A DNA stretch of 64,000 nucleotides from JACCTI01 sp038237435 (GTDB lineage Bacteria; Verrucomicrobiota; Verrucomicrobiia; Chthoniobacterales; UBA10450). The stretch lies in assembly GCA_038237435.1 (NCBI GenBank), contig JBBRYT010000012.1, positions 61,551 to 125,550 on the forward strand. The letters run 5' to 3'. Both the position numbers and the translations under genes were made by a program. Below the pieces are notes generated by a model. That model saw only the letters and a program-made list of their open reading frames with translations. It was not told the origin of the DNA and ran no database searches. Shown here one piece after another: positions 1 to 12,469 of the stretch; within the stretch, counting starts at the first letter, position 1, and each line of letters starts with the position of its first letter.

Positions 1-1
1 T

Positions 2-826
2 CTGCCCGTGATGTTGGCGATCTATCTCTGGTGCGGGCTGGGGACAACGCTTTATCTACATCGGTATCTCACCCATCGCGGGTTTGAGATGCCGGAGTGG
101 CTAAAATTTATTTTCGCCACCGGTTCGGCGGTTTCACTTTCGGGAGATCCGGTTACATGGGTAGGGGATCATCGTTATCATCACTTGAAATCCGATACCG
201 ACGAAGACATCCATAGCCCGATCCACGGTTTTCCGTATGCACACATGATGTGGCTGGTGCGCAAGCCTCCCGGGTTTCGCGATCGTTCCATGCGCTACGC
301 CGCTGACGTTCGTAAAATCTGGTATTGCCGCCTATGGGAGCGCCCCTATTTTTATATCATTCCGCACCTACTTGTGGCAGTCGCTTTGTACGCAGGTTTT
401 GGTTTGGCTGGACTACTTTGGTGTCTCTATGTGCCGATGTTGGTCATCTACAATTTTACCTGGGCCGTGAACTCCATCTGCCATATGCAGGCGTTTGGTT
501 ATCGCCGTTTCGAAACTACGGATCACAGTAAGAACAACTTTTGGGTTGGCCTCGGTGCCTTGGGCGAGGGCTATCATAATAATCATCACGCGAAGCCGCG
601 TTGTGCCGCACATGGATTGAAGTGGTGGGAGCTCGATCTTACCCGTTATATGATTTGGTCTTTAGAAAAAGTGAGCCTTGCCTGGAATGTTCATTGGCCG
701 AAACCGGAAGAGAATCTCGACGTCGATCCCGTTTCCGCTGATCAAGCCGGGGCACTTCTCTTATTTGGCGCCCAGATAAAAGACCCACAGTTAGACGCCC
801 GCGCAGAGGCAACTAACCCTCGGTAA
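2..826 (+). CDS. Acyl-CoA/fatty acid desaturase, 5' end outside window
   Basis: Membrane di-iron desaturase of the stearoyl-CoA delta-9 type, which inserts a cis double bond into saturated acyl chains. The three histidine boxes are present: HRYLTH near the visible N-terminus, HRYHH about 35 residues later, and HNNHH near residue 190. Hydrophobic membrane segments lie between boxes. The frame is open to base 2, and the family normally has 40-60 residues with membrane helices before the first box, so the true start is upstream of the window; the GTG at 8 and ATG at 11 are unlikely starts. The C-terminal ~60 residues after the last box are polar and variable. The fold family is clear; the acyl substrate is inferred only. 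Confidence 0.88.
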   Translation: MPVMLAIYLWCGLGTTLYLHRYLTHRGFEMPEWLKFIFATGSAVSLSGDPVTWVGDHRYHHLKSDTDEDIHSPIHGFPYAHMMWLVRKPPGFRDRSMRYAADVRKIWYCRLWERPYFYIIPHLLVAVALYAGFGLAGLLWCLYVPMLVIYNFTWAVNSICHMQAFGYRRFETTDHSKNNFWVGLGALGEGYHNNHHAKPRCAAHGLKWWELDLTRYMIWSLEKVSLAWNVHWPKPEENLDVDPVSADQAGALLLFGAQIKDPQLDARAEATNPR

Positions 827-860
827 CTCGAGGGTAGTCCTTAGCACCTCGCGGTTTTAG

Positions 861-2960
861 TTACAAGCTGTAGACTTCTACCAGGGCTACCCCGGTGGCG
901 TCGTTTACTCCGCGGACAATCGCCGTGTAAGTGCCAGGTGCGAGCGTCGCCATAATGGCTGACTCGCGGTCGTCGGTAGGGGCCAGCTTGGTAGCAGTAA
1001 TTTGTGTCTTCTGCGTCTTTTTCCAGTTGTCGTTACTAGCTATCCGCACCCCGCTGCTGTTGTAGATTTCGAGCGTAGGATCGGAAAGAGTGCCACTTAC
1101 TCCACTCTTAGCCAAAGACGGCCCCAGCGCGCGGATCAGCACCGAGATAGATTGACTACCGTTAACGATGAATCCGCCAATCATAACATTGTCATCCGTC
1201 TCCACTCTTCCGCGCGTAGAGATGTTGGTGATGCGACTTCCTCTGGAGTCGGTATCGTAAACTTCGACTAAGGCGATGCCCACGCTTCCCCCGGTTCCCT
1301 CGACTTTGGTCGTATAAACCCCTGGCCCCAGGGTCATCATAAGCGCAGACTCGGAATCACTCGAGGGAGCTAGCCCGAAAGACTCAATCGAGACAGCGTC
1401 AGGGCTATTCCGCCAGTGATCGTTCCACGCGATGGCTGTGCCGCCGGAGTTGTATAGAGTTAGAGTAGGCTCGCGCAGGGCATCAGGGAGGCCGGCCGCG
1501 ACCAAGGAAGGTCCGAGCGCCCGGATAATTACCTTCTTCGGCACGGCGCCCGAGATAATAAAGCCACCGATGACAACGTTGTCCCCGGTTTGAACTTTGG
1601 CCCGAGTAGAAACATTGGAAAGGTTCTTGGTTAGTGCAGCAGGAATGGGAGTCGGCGTCGCGTGAGCAGCCAGAGTTACCCTGATTTGTTCGCTCGTGAC
1701 CCAAACTTGCGATCCAGTGCAATAGCGAAACTCAAATTGCCCTGCGCTCGTCATGGGAAAAGAGAGAGTGGCCGAGGCAACGCCCGATGACGGCGGCATC
1801 TTTGTCCCATTCAAGTAATACCAATCGACCGGAGCGGTTCCCCCGGCGGGGACAAGCGCGATGATGTCATTCACGTTCTGCATTCCGTTGTTCAAGGTTA
1901 CCTGCTCCACCTTGCCGACATTAACGTTGGCCGAGAATACGGTTAGCACGGGCGGGTTTGCCGGCGGGGGCGTTGGGGTCGCGCTGGGGATCGGCGTAGG
2001 CGTTGGGGTCGGCGCAGGCGTAGGCGATGGTGCGGTGCCCGGAGTGGTGTAGCTCACCTCTGTTGAAGGAAGACTCTCCTGACCCGCTGCAGTGTACGCC
2101 GTAACGGAGAAGTAATAGGTGGTTCCTGGCAGCAAATTCGATATCACCACTCTCGTTTGCATTCCGACATCGAGGATCGTGGTGGGATTCCCAGAAACGG
2201 TGCCAATTAAGACACGATAACCCGCTACGTCGGGTTCGATGTTGGGGTTCCAAGAAAGAGTAACCGACAGCGGATCCGGCGTGGGTACGGGAGTAGGCTC
2301 TGGTGTCGGCACCGGAGTAGGCACTGGAGTCGGGACTGGGGTGGGTTGTGGGGTCGGTAACGGAGTAGGTATTGGGGTTGGAGTGGGAATAGGCTCTGGT
2401 GTCGGCACTGGAGTAGGCTCTGGAGTTGGGACTGGGGTGGGTTGTGGGGTCGGTAGCGGAGTAGGTATTGGGGTTGGAGTGGGAGTAGGTTCAGGTGTCG
2501 GCACCGGAGTAGGCACTGGAGTTGGGACTGGGGTCGGTTGCGGGGTCGGTACCGGAGTAGGTATTGGGGTTGGAGTGGGAGTAGGTTCAGGTGTCGGCAC
2601 TGGAGTTGGGACTGGGGTGGGTTGTGGGGTCGGTACCGGAGTAGGAGTTGGAGTTGGAGTTGGAGTTGGAGTTGGAGTTGGAGTTGGAGTTGGAGTGGGA
2701 ATAGGTTCAGGCGTCGGCACCGGAGTAGGCACTGGGGTGGGAAAGGGCGTCGGTCCCGGGGTCGGAAGCGGAGTGGGCTCCGGCGTGGGAAGCGGCGTTG
2801 GCGTTGGAATTGGAGTAGGTTCAGGAGTGGCCGTCGGAATGGGGCTAGGGATGGGGGTCGGCGTGGGGAGGGGAGGCAGCCCATCCGCCCTGATCAGCCC
2901 GTTGCCAAATAGGCCGAGCAAACAGACGAAAAGAAGAGGAAAAGCGGTAGGGCGACGCAT
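861..2960 (-). CDS. Exported Pro/Thr-repeat protein with Fn3-like and twin C-terminal beta domains
   Basis: Exported or surface protein of 699 residues, function unknown. An N-terminal signal peptide is visible (basic MRR, hydrophobic LLFVCLLGLF, cleavage after ADG). Residues ~30-225 are low-complexity PTP/PVPTPEPTP repeats. A fibronectin-III-like domain follows (~230-310), a second PTPTP linker, a beta-rich domain containing DWYYLNG (~345-435), and two ~115-residue copies of a domain with the core IGGFI...IRALGPSL...DPTL..YNS and ending VEVYD/VEVYSL. This twin domain is frequent in exported Verrucomicrobiota proteins as far as I recall. The ATG lies four bases from an inverted repeat and no clear Shine-Dalgarno is seen. 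The complementary strand is open over the repeats only because GGNGTN encodes Gly-Val. Confidence 0.85.
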   Translation of the reverse strand: MRRPTAFPLLFVCLLGLFGNGLIRADGLPPLPTPTPIPSPIPTATPEPTPIPTPTPLPTPEPTPLPTPGPTPFPTPVPTPVPTPEPIPTPTPTPTPTPTPTPTPTPTPVPTPQPTPVPTPVPTPEPTPTPTPIPTPVPTPQPTPVPTPVPTPVPTPEPTPTPTPIPTPLPTPQPTPVPTPEPTPVPTPEPIPTPTPIPTPLPTPQPTPVPTPVPTPVPTPEPTPVPTPDPLSVTLSWNPNIEPDVAGYRVLIGTVSGNPTTILDVGMQTRVVISNLLPGTTYYFSVTAYTAAGQESLPSTEVSYTTPGTAPSPTPAPTPTPTPIPSATPTPPPANPPVLTVFSANVNVGKVEQVTLNNGMQNVNDIIALVPAGGTAPVDWYYLNGTKMPPSSGVASATLSFPMTSAGQFEFRYCTGSQVWVTSEQIRVTLAAHATPTPIPAALTKNLSNVSTRAKVQTGDNVVIGGFIISGAVPKKVIIRALGPSLVAAGLPDALREPTLTLYNSGGTAIAWNDHWRNSPDAVSIESFGLAPSSDSESALMMTLGPGVYTTKVEGTGGSVGIALVEVYDTDSRGSRITNISTRGRVETDDNVMIGGFIVNGSQSISVLIRALGPSLAKSGVSGTLSDPTLEIYNSSGVRIASNDNWKKTQKTQITATKLAPTDDRESAIMATLAPGTYTAIVRGVNDATGVALVEVYSL
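2270..2870. repeat. Degenerate tandem repeat encoding Pro-Thr linker
   Basis: Imperfect tandem repeats of GGNGTNGG-type units run through this stretch, with higher-order units of about 60-100 bp (for example the blocks near 2290, 2400, 2480 and 2590). At 2644-2694 about eight consecutive GGAGTT hexamers occur. All unit lengths are multiples of three, so copy-number change would alter linker length without shifting frame. Confidence 0.85.
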
Positions 2961-2964
2961 ATGG

Positions 2965-2983
2965 ATTCTATATTGAATAGAAT
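2965..2983. promoter_or_regulatory. Inverted repeat next to the exported-protein start
   Basis: ATTCTAT, five bases, ATAGAAT form a perfect 7-bp inverted repeat that ends four bases before the ATG of the minus-strand exported protein. It sits where a ribosome-binding site would be, so it could be an operator or a 5'UTR hairpin. Only its position supports a regulatory role. Confidence 0.3.
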
Positions 2984-3124
2984 TACCATAAGCAGCCGGT
3001 ATGCCGGAGATGCCCCGAATGTGGGCCTAGGGTTGATCGATCTTACACTTTAAGAAGAGCAAGATTTGCCCGCACGCGTGCCCGCCTAGCAGAGAGAAAC
3101 CAGTCGCTAGAGCGGAGAAAAAAC

Positions 3125-6877
<3,753 letters not shown>

Positions 6878-6925
6878 GGCCTTCTACTTAAACGCTCTCG
6901 GAGAATTTCAGCAAGGAACAAATTA

Positions 6926-6941
6926 ACGCATCATGATGCGT
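6926..6941. promoter_or_regulatory. 16-bp perfect palindrome upstream of metH
   Basis: ACGCATCATGATGCGT is a perfect palindrome without a spacer, in the short gap between the amidase stop and the metH start. Having no loop, it is a poor RNA hairpin but a good dimeric-repressor operator. Regulation of metH is inferred from position only. Confidence 0.45.
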
Positions 6942-6956
6942 AGATATGTTGAGTAA

Positions 6957-7646
6957 TCACTGAGCCGAGCTGTCCGTTGGTGGCACACTGTTGGGTGGTC
7001 CATGGTAAACTCCGGCGCCGTAGCGGATTTCCACGATTGCTTCCGAGATGCAGTCCGCGAGCTTGTCGCGAAAATTGGCGTTGCCAGCCTGTTCGCCCTC
7101 GCCGCGGTTGCTGAGAAATCCGCACTCCACCAGCACCGAGGGATAACGGGCATTGCGCAGCACGCGGAAACGCGCCGGCTTAATGCCCCGATTCACCGCT
7201 TTCGGCAGGCGCAGCAAATTTCGCTGGATGCGCTGCGCCAAATCGGCCGCGGAAGAATTGGAATAGTAAACCTCGAAGCCATGCACGCCGCGCCGCGTGG
7301 CGTCGTTGAAATGAATGCTGACGAAGATGGAATTGGCTTGTCGATTTCCGATCGCGACGCGTTCGTCGAGGGGAATGAAGACATCCGAGCTCCGAGTGAG
7401 GACCGTGCGCAGCTGCGATTCGCCCAGTTTTTTCCGCAAACGTTGCGCGACGTCGAGCGCGACAACTTTTTCCGGCGGCCCGAAACGACGGGTCGCGCCA
7501 TTGTCCCGTCCGCCGTGTCCGGGATCGATCACAACGGTACTAAAAGTGCGCAGCGTATTTTTTTGACCGGGGGTTTCGGTGGTGGAACAACTCGTTAGGC
7601 AAAACGCCCCGGCAGCGGCGCAGAGCAGGAAAGCAGGGCGAGACAT
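6957..7646 (-). CDS. N-acetylmuramoyl-L-alanine amidase lipoprotein (Amidase_3)
   Basis: Zinc amidase that cleaves the bond between N-acetylmuramate and L-alanine in peptidoglycan, probably lipid-anchored in the envelope. Starting at ATG 7646, the lipoprotein signal MSRPAFLLCAAAGAFCLTSC has a good LTSC lipobox; an upstream in-frame ATG at 7685 would add 13 residues before the signal. Family motifs are VVIDPGHGG (first Zn His), PPEKVVAL (Zn Glu), SIHFND (Zn His) and VECGFLSN (catalytic Glu). The lipobox codons (TGC CTA ACG AGT) contain an exact copy of the 11-mer at 7590-7600. It diverges from the deacetylase lipoprotein at 7744, another wall or polysaccharide enzyme. Confidence 0.93.
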   Translation of the reverse strand: MSRPAFLLCAAAGAFCLTSCSTTETPGQKNTLRTFSTVVIDPGHGGRDNGATRRFGPPEKVVALDVAQRLRKKLGESQLRTVLTRSSDVFIPLDERVAIGNRQANSIFVSIHFNDATRRGVHGFEVYYSNSSAADLAQRIQRNLLRLPKAVNRGIKPARFRVLRNARYPSVLVECGFLSNRGEGEQAGNANFRDKLADCISEAIVEIRYGAGVYHGPPNSVPPTDSSAQ

Positions 7647-7743
7647 TCGGATTGATACGCCAAAGGCGGCCCCTGTCGCCTGCAATTTGCCAAAAACCGC
7701 TTGTGTTTTTCCCGCTCAGATTTAAAGCCGTTAACCTGATTTT

Positions 7744-8997
7744 ATGCTGATACGATTTGCACTTTTCACCGTGCTGTTGGCGGTCAATCTCCCCGGCTGC
7801 AAAAAGAATTCCGTAACAAGTGTCCCGACCGCGAATGCGGCGCCAAGCCCACAGGCGACCGCCGCGCCCAGCGCCACGCCGATTCCCACGCCGGCGCGGC
7901 CGGTGATCGACCAGAGCGCGCAGGTCATCATTTTTGGCTATCACCGTTTCGAGAAAAAGGTTCACCGCCCCGATACCGAGATCACGCCCGAGATGTTTGA
8001 GGCGCAAATGAAAGAACTGCAGGACAAGAAAATTCCGGTGATCGGCATGCAGGATTTTCTAGCGTGGAAGCGCGGCGAGAAATCGATTCCGCCCAAGGCC
8101 GCCGTCATCACCTTCGATGATGGCTGGAAGTCGCAATATGAAGTCGGCTGGCCGATCATGAAAAAATTCGGCTATCCCTTTACGCTCTTCATTTACACCG
8201 AGGGCGTGAAAGGAATGCACTTCGGCGGCGGGGCGGCGATGAGCTGGGAAATGATCGCGGAAATGCGCGATGCCGGGGTCGATATTCAGGCGCATTCGGC
8301 CACCCATCAGGACTTACGACGGCCCTTCGACAAGGTGCAGAAAAAACGGCTGAATCCCGAGGAATACGATCAGTGGCTGACAAATGAAATTACCGGCTCG
8401 AAGAGTACGCTCGAGCAGAAACTTGGAATCAAAGTGAATTGCTTCGCCGTTCCCTTCGGTTTCATCAACGAGCACGTGCGCGAGTTCATCAAGAAATCGA
8501 ATTACGAAGCGATCTTCACCGTTTACGGACAACGCCTCACCTATGGCGCGCCTAACGACTCGTTAGGCCGCTATCTCATCGAGGGCAACAAGCCGAAAGT
8601 TTTTACCGACGCGGCTAATTTCGGCGGTTCCACCAGCGGGGGAGCAGCTCCCGTAGCGGAAGTCTCGAAAACGGACGTTGGGGCGCAGCCGGCCGATGGT
8701 GCGACGAGTACAACTCCCTTGCCACTTATCCGCGCAAATCTCAGCTCCTTTGGACAGATTGACGAGAAAAGTGTGCAAATGCGCGTGAGCGGCCTCGGTT
8801 TGGTTCCTGCATCATACGACGCGAAAACACAGACCGTTTCGTATCAAGTGACGCAAAAGCTGCGCGACAAGTCGTGCACCGTGATCGTCAGCGGAAAATC
8901 CGGCGACAAGAAAGTCGAGACCTCTTGGACGTTTAATATCTCCGACGGATCTGGGTCACCGGCACCTTCGGCCTCGGCCTCGCCGAGCAAACGCTAG
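7744..8997 (+). CDS. Polysaccharide deacetylase (NodB-like) lipoprotein
   Basis: Envelope lipoprotein of 417 residues predicted to de-N-acetylate a polysaccharide or peptidoglycan. Its N-terminal signal ends in the lipobox LPGC, followed by an Ala/Pro/Thr linker. The NodB domain shows TFDDGWKS (catalytic Asp and first metal Asp) and QAHSATHQDL (metal His pair), then the Pro-Phe-Gly segment VPFGFIN. After ~residue 300 there is a separate beta-type domain with Ser/Ala-rich linkers, family not recognised. The stop codon TAG directly abuts the ffh ATG. Codons for APNDSLGR carry an inverted pair of the window's 11-mer. Confidence 0.9.
   Translation: MLIRFALFTVLLAVNLPGCKKNSVTSVPTANAAPSPQATAAPSATPIPTPARPVIDQSAQVIIFGYHRFEKKVHRPDTEITPEMFEAQMKELQDKKIPVIGMQDFLAWKRGEKSIPPKAAVITFDDGWKSQYEVGWPIMKKFGYPFTLFIYTEGVKGMHFGGGAAMSWEMIAEMRDAGVDIQAHSATHQDLRRPFDKVQKKRLNPEEYDQWLTNEITGSKSTLEQKLGIKVNCFAVPFGFINEHVREFIKKSNYEAIFTVYGQRLTYGAPNDSLGRYLIEGNKPKVFTDAANFGGSTSGGAAPVAEVSKTDVGAQPADGATSTTPLPLIRANLSSFGQIDEKSVQMRVSGLGLVPASYDAKTQTVSYQVTQKLRDKSCTVIVSGKSGDKKVETSWTFNISDGSGSPAPSASASPSKR
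8550..8568. repeat. Inverted pair of the iterated 11-mer
   Basis: GCCTAACGACTCGTTAGGC has perfect 9-bp arms around a single C. It is the only place where two copies of the family overlap head to head. It lies inside the deacetylase reading frame, so it is unlikely to be a terminator. Confidence 0.9.
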
Positions 8998-10317
8998 ATG
9001 TTCTCGCAGCTCGGCGACAAACTTCAGGATATTTTTAAGGACCTGCGCGGTCACGGCTCCATTTCGGAGACGAACATTAATGATGCGCTGCGCCAGGTTC
9101 GGCTGGCCCTGTTGGAGGCGGATGTCGATTTTCAGGTCGCGAAAAATTTCATCGCGCGCGTGAAAGAAAAAGCGCTCGGCGAGGAAGTAATGCGCAGCGT
9201 CACGCCGGGTCAGCAGATGGTGAAGATTTTTCACGATGAAATGACCCAATTGCTCGGAGGGGACGCAGCGCCGCTGAACTTGGATAAACCCGCGCGGATC
9301 TTGATGGTTGGTTTGAACGGTGCGGGCAAGACAACTTCGTCAGCTAAACTCGCCAAGCTGCTGAAAAAACAAGGCCGCGCGCCGTTGTTGATTGCGTGCG
9401 ATTTGCATCGACCGGCGGCGATCGAACAACTCGCGACATTGGGTCGACAGGTCGATGTGCCGGTTTACACGCCGCCGCCTAACGAGAAGAACCTGCGCAA
9501 ATCCGCGGCAGCGAGTTTGGAATGGGCCCAAACACAAAACGGCAACGTGCAAATTTTCGACACGGCCGGACGACAGGAAATCGACGCGGCGCTGATTGAG
9601 GAAATCAAAGAGCTCAAGGAATTCCTCAAGCCGCAGGAAATTTTGTTGGTTGCTGATGCCGCGACCGGCCAGCAGGCCGTGAGTGTCGCGACGCATTTCA
9701 ACGAGGCGCTCGGAATTACGGGATTGGTGCTTACCAAACTTGATGGCGACGCGCGTGGCGGTGCGGCCTTGTCGATGCGCGAAGTCACGCAGCGTCCGAT
9801 TAAATTCGCCGGCGTCGGTGAGAAGCTCGATCAATTCGAAGTCTTTGTGCCCGACCGTCTTGCCGGCCGCATTCTCGGGATGGGCGACATTGTGGGGCTG
9901 GTCGAGAAAGCCGCGGAAGCATTCGACGAAGAAGAAGCGATGCGGATGGAGAAGAAACTCCGCACCGCGTCTTTCGATTTCAACGATTTCCTTGCGCAGT
10001 TCAAAATGATGCGAAAAATGGGCCCGCTCGAAAACATACTTGGCATGATCCCCGGCATGAGTAACGTGCAGGGCCTCTCGGTGGACGAGAAGCAGGTCAA
10101 GCGCACCGAAGCGATTGTGCTTTCGATGACCAGCGAAGAGCGAACGCGGCCCGACATTTTAAATGCGCGGCGTCGCCAACGCATCGCGCGCGGGAGCGGT
10201 AGCACCGTCACGCAAGTGAACGATCTGCTGCAGCGTTTTAATCAGATGCGAAAGATGATGAAGAACGCGGGCAAAATGAAAAGAATGATGGCGCAAATGG
10301 CGAAGATGAAAAATTAA
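8998..10317 (+). CDS. ffh: Signal recognition particle protein Ffh
   Basis: SRP GTPase that binds 4.5S RNA and hydrophobic signal sequences and delivers ribosomes to FtsY at the membrane. The 439 residues match the usual length. The NG domain shows GLNGAGKTT (P-loop, ~residue 105), DTAGRQ and TKLDGDARGG; the methionine-rich M domain contains GPLENILGMIPG and ends in repeated Met-Lys segments. The start ATG abuts the previous stop. The rpsP start follows three bases after its stop, the ffh-rpsP arrangement common in bacteria. Confidence 0.98.
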   Translation: MFSQLGDKLQDIFKDLRGHGSISETNINDALRQVRLALLEADVDFQVAKNFIARVKEKALGEEVMRSVTPGQQMVKIFHDEMTQLLGGDAAPLNLDKPARILMVGLNGAGKTTSSAKLAKLLKKQGRAPLLIACDLHRPAAIEQLATLGRQVDVPVYTPPPNEKNLRKSAAASLEWAQTQNGNVQIFDTAGRQEIDAALIEEIKELKEFLKPQEILLVADAATGQQAVSVATHFNEALGITGLVLTKLDGDARGGAALSMREVTQRPIKFAGVGEKLDQFEVFVPDRLAGRILGMGDIVGLVEKAAEAFDEEEAMRMEKKLRTASFDFNDFLAQFKMMRKMGPLENILGMIPGMSNVQGLSVDEKQVKRTEAIVLSMTSEERTRPDILNARRRQRIARGSGSTVTQVNDLLQRFNQMRKMMKNAGKMKRMMAQMAKMKN

Positions 10318-10320
10318 TGT

Positions 10321-10608
10321 ATGGCAGTTTCAATCAGATTACGCAGAGAAGGGACGACCAATCGTCCGTATTACAAAGTGGTGGTGGCGGACAGCCGCAG
10401 TCCGCGCGACGGCAAATTCATCGAGATCATCGGCACCTACGATCCGAAGAAAACCGGACCCAACAGCACGCTCAAAATGGATCGCATCGATCACTGGATT
10501 TCTAAAGGCGCGCAGCCATCCGATACGGTGCGCAGTTTGATCAAGAAGACCCGGAAGGCTGGCACTACCGCCGCTCCGCCAGCCGAGACAGCGGTAGCGT
10601 CGAGCTAA
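10321..10608 (+). CDS. rpsP: 30S ribosomal protein bS16
   Basis: Small-subunit ribosomal protein S16, 95 residues. The N-terminus MAVSIRLRREGTTNRPYYKV and the segments VADSRSPRDG, IEIIGTYDP and KMDRIDHWI are characteristic. It lies three bases after ffh and is probably co-transcribed. The Ala-rich C-terminal tail is variable in the family. The usual next genes, rimM and trmD, are displaced here: a DUF4394 exported protein intervenes and no rimM is visible. Confidence 0.98.
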   Translation: MAVSIRLRREGTTNRPYYKVVVADSRSPRDGKFIEIIGTYDPKKTGPNSTLKMDRIDHWISKGAQPSDTVRSLIKKTRKAGTTAAPPAETAVASS

Positions 10609-10763
10609 TACGACCGCTCGCCTGGAAAAGAATTTCGTTTTCCGTGCATCCGTGCACCGAACACTTGCGTAAGACTCTAAATATATTGGAGGTGTCTTTT
10701 TTTATTGGAATTTCCTTAGAGTCTGATATCTCGATTAGTAATAACCCACACCCTTCAACAGTT

Positions 10764-11695
10764 ATGAAATTAATCCCCAGAACCCTATCACTCCAAAAAT
10801 CCAGCTTCTTCGCTCTCGCGCTCGCAGCGGCGACCTTGCTTCTCACCGCTGCGCAAACGCACGCGGAACTTATCTACGGCCTCACAACCGGAAACGCGCT
10901 GGTCAGTTTCGATAGCGCAACGCCTGGCCTCACAACCGCGCCCGTCTCAATTAGCGGCGTCAGCGGCGAGACCATTTTCGACATTGATATTCGTCCAGCC
11001 GATGGACTGCTTTATGGTTTTAGCAGCGCAGGCCGACTCTATTCGATCAACCCGATCACCGGTTTGGCGACGTTAAACGCCAGCCTCACAGGGGCGTCGC
11101 TCGATCCGAACGCGACCCGCTTTTCCATCGACTTCAACCCAACCGTCGATCGTCTCCGTATTGTCAGTAACACCGGCCAAGACCTTCGTCTCACTCCAAG
11201 CAGCGGTGTAACCACAATTGATACCAACCTCAACGGCGCTTCTACGCGCGCAGTCTCGGTTGCCTACACCAACAACGACACTAACCCGGCCACCGGCACG
11301 ACTCTATTTTATATCGACACGCCGGGCGGAGCGCCACGCTTTACAATACCTCCAATCCCAATGGTGGTGTGATGAGTTTGGTCGGGCCCGCGGGGGTAGG
11401 CAGCACTGACAACGTCGGGTTTGATATCTCCGGGCTTACCAGTATCGCCTACGCTTCATTTTCCAGTCCGACCGGTCTTGCTTCCATGTTGTATCAAATC
11501 AATCTCGCCAATGGCGCCGCTACGTTAATCGGAACAATTGGCGCGCCGGGTTTCTTCATTCGCGGAATCGCTGCGCCAATCAATGCGCCGGAAACGGGTC
11601 ACACACTCATCATTCTTGCGCTCGCCACGGGTGTCCTGTTCGTAATGCGCCGCGGAATGATTTCGCGCCGCCTCGAAGACGACGGGCGCGCCTAA
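10764..11695 (+). pseudogene. DUF4394-type exported protein, frameshifted, APETG C-terminal tail
   Basis: Exported protein of unknown function. Starting at ATG 10764 there is a clear signal peptide (MKLIPRTLSL..FFALALAAATLLL..THA). The mature part reads LIYGLTTGNALVSFD.., typical of DUF4394, a beta-propeller-like domain. The frame breaks at about 11331-11336: continuing in another frame gives TLYNTSNPNGGVMSLVGPAGV, which restores the family pattern. One base has been lost or two gained (near GGAGCGCCACG). The C-terminus APETGHT, then a hydrophobic helix and RRG, resembles VPDSG/PEP-CTERM sorting tails. The break may be real or an assembly error. A terminator follows. Confidence 0.75.
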
Positions 11696-11714
11696 TCTCT
11701 TTGCTTGGTTTCAG

Positions 11715-11755
11715 AAGTCCGCTGGCTGCCTTAGGCGGCCAGCGGACTTTTGTTT
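11715..11755 (+). terminator. Rho-independent terminator after the DUF4394 gene
   Basis: A perfect 12-bp stem, AAGTCCGCTGGC with GCCAGCGGACTT, encloses an 11-base loop and is followed by TTTTGTTT. It separates the ffh-rpsP-DUF4394 stretch from khpA. Confidence 0.9.
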
Positions 11756-11810
11756 GCTACCCAAGCGATATGCGGTTGCGAACCTACGCTGCTTCGCTAG
11801 CTACTACGGT

Positions 11811-12041
11811 GTGAAAGAATTCCTCGAATTTGTCATCCGCCAGCTCGTGGAATTTCCCGACGAAGCGATGTTGTCGGAAGTCGCCAACGGTAAGACGACT
11901 GTCTTTCGTTTGCAGATGCGGCAAACGGATGTCGGACGAATCATCGGTCGCAACGGCCAGACGATTCACGCCATTCGCGCATTGCTCGCTAGTTCCGCGT
12001 CGCGGCACGGTCAACGCGCTACGCTCGAGATCGTCGAGTAA
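11811..12041 (+). CDS. khpA: KH-domain RNA-binding protein KhpA
   Basis: Small KH-domain RNA-binding protein (YlqC/KhpA family), 76 residues. The GTG at 11811 gives MKEFLEFVIRQLVEFPDEA, the usual family N-terminus and length; an upstream open frame to 11754 has no family similarity. The KH signature is VGRIIGRNGQTIHAIRAL. This gene normally sits between rpsP and trmD, and here it does in order, though not adjacent. Its 3' end overlaps the minus-strand gene at 12011 by 31 bases. Confidence 0.92.
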   Translation: MKEFLEFVIRQLVEFPDEAMLSEVANGKTTVFRLQMRQTDVGRIIGRNGQTIHAIRALLASSASRHGQRATLEIVE

Positions 12042-12469
12042 CGCTGCGGCGGTTTTTCTGAATTGGCCAGCGTCGGGATCTGCGCCCGAATCTCATCGGC
12101 GCGCGCCAACGTGCGATTGGCGCCATCGCGATCGCTGGCCAGCAATTGACGTTTGGCTTGTCCTTCGAGGCGCAAAACCTGGCGTGCTTGTTCGCCCGCC
12201 CACCACGCCTGCATGTTTCCAGACTTGATGCTCGGCGCGCGTCGTACCAATTCCTGCAACGATAAATCCGAGCGGGGATCTTGTGCTGGTTGTTCGATCA
12301 CGGCGGGTGCGTTGTTTTCCGCCGGACTCGACACGACTTCTGTGCTCTGGAGGCTCTTCCAGGAAAAATACGCTTGGATTCCGGAACAGAGCAACGCGCC
12401 TAACGAGAGGATGCAGGCGACGCGCACCAATCGCAACGACCGTCGCACGAGTCGTTCCGTCTCCTCCAT
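12011..12469 (-). CDS. Single-pass membrane protein, function unknown
   Basis: Not recognised. From ATG 12469 it gives 152 residues: a short basic/acidic N-terminus (MEETERLVRRSLRLVRV), one strong transmembrane helix (residues ~17-37), a Pro/Ala/Glu-rich linker, then an amphipathic C-terminal region (LQELVRRAPSI.., ANRTLARADEIRAQI) that may form helices. A longer frame to 12622 would run into trmD and is less likely. It diverges from trmD, 49 bases apart, and overlaps khpA tail to tail. It carries one 11-mer family copy (12398). Confidence 0.6.
   Translation of the reverse strand: MEETERLVRRSLRLVRVACILSLGALLCSGIQAYFSWKSLQSTEVVSSPAENNAPAVIEQPAQDPRSDLSLQELVRRAPSIKSGNMQAWWAGEQARQVLRLEGQAKRQLLASDRDGANRTLARADEIRAQIPTLANSEKPPQRYSTISSVAR

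Noticed and set aside
2239..2976. Plus-strand frame encoding a Gly-Val repeat protein
   Set aside because: Complement of the Pro-Thr repeat. The minus-strand frame has a signal peptide and real domains; this one has neither.
3060..3124. GC-rich palindromic stretch GCACGCGTGC considered as a metH terminator
   Set aside because: Stem is short, without a T-run on the minus strand in the right position.
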